Shown here: in pieces, positions 6,680 to 6,695 of the stretch
Position numbering within the stretch: the stretch's first letter is position 1
Layout of the letters: each line of letters starts with the position of its first letter
Source of the DNA: Porticoccaceae bacterium
GTDB lineage: Bacteria > Pseudomonadota > Gammaproteobacteria > Pseudomonadales > Porticoccaceae
Direction of reading: 5' to 3'
NCBI GenBank assembly: GCA_003448675.1
Contig: DLXZ01000093.1
Coordinates: forward strand, 1-6,695
DNA length: 6,695 bases
Translations under genes and position numbers: made by a program
Notes under the pieces: model-generated
Told to the model about the DNA's origin: nothing
The model's database searches: none
The model's input: only the letters and a program-made list of their open reading frames with translations

Positions 6680-6695
6680 TTCAAGGAGTGTTCAA

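Larger units (their letters stand above)
6633..6695 (+). mobile_element. Second IS3-family element, 5' end (runs out of window)
   Basis: A 26-base terminus resembling that at 102-127 starts here with TGAAC and ends ACGGACAC, followed by a 37-base leader with a strong Shine-Dalgarno AAGGAG (6683-6688). The left element reads GGGAGATGTTCG then ATG; here AAGGAGTGTTCAA ends the window, so the transposase ATG very likely starts with the final base, 6695. The leader otherwise differs from the left one, so these are related but distinct elements. It points outward (plus strand), and its arrival or an associated deletion probably removed the front of the IS481 transposase. Confidence 0.65.

Overview
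The window holds one complete tripartite RND multidrug-efflux operon on the minus strand (about 5900 down to 170), set between mobile-element debris. The order of transcription is periplasmic adaptor (membrane fusion protein), inner-membrane RND pump of the HAE-1 type, then an outer-membrane lipoprotein channel of the OprM/NodT type. The genes are fused by two 4-base stop/start overlaps (GTGA at 4755-4758, ATGA at 1645-1648). All three reading frames look intact and near family length, and the pump keeps its proton-relay residues. Together they would form an envelope-spanning, proton-driven exporter; its substrates cannot be read from sequence.

This architecture and the protein sequences fit a Gram-negative proteobacterium, most likely a gammaproteobacterium, possibly marine or environmental. 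That placement rests on my memory of similar sequences and is not firm.

Left flank (1-127): the 5' end of an IS3-family element reading out of the window on the minus strand, with a terminal inverted repeat, a leader and the first 21 codons of an OrfA-like protein. It begins only 42 bp past the channel gene's stop, with no evident terminator between. Right flank (6091-6695): a decayed IS481-family transposase (minus strand; N-terminus missing, one nonsense codon, one frameshift with internal loss, and two of three catalytic acidic residues replaced), followed by the terminus of a second, related but different IS3-family element reading out on the plus strand. That element's start codon probably begins at the last base of the window.

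Between the adaptor gene and the IS481 remnant (5901-6090) lies the operon leader. It has no regulator gene, a weak promoter candidate and a near-palindrome. I see no CRISPR array, tRNA, rRNA or clear novel system. The observations most worth checking are an mRNA hairpin touching the channel gene's start codon, small hairpins placed just before the Shine-Dalgarno sequence in both IS leaders, and the IS bracketing of the efflux operon.
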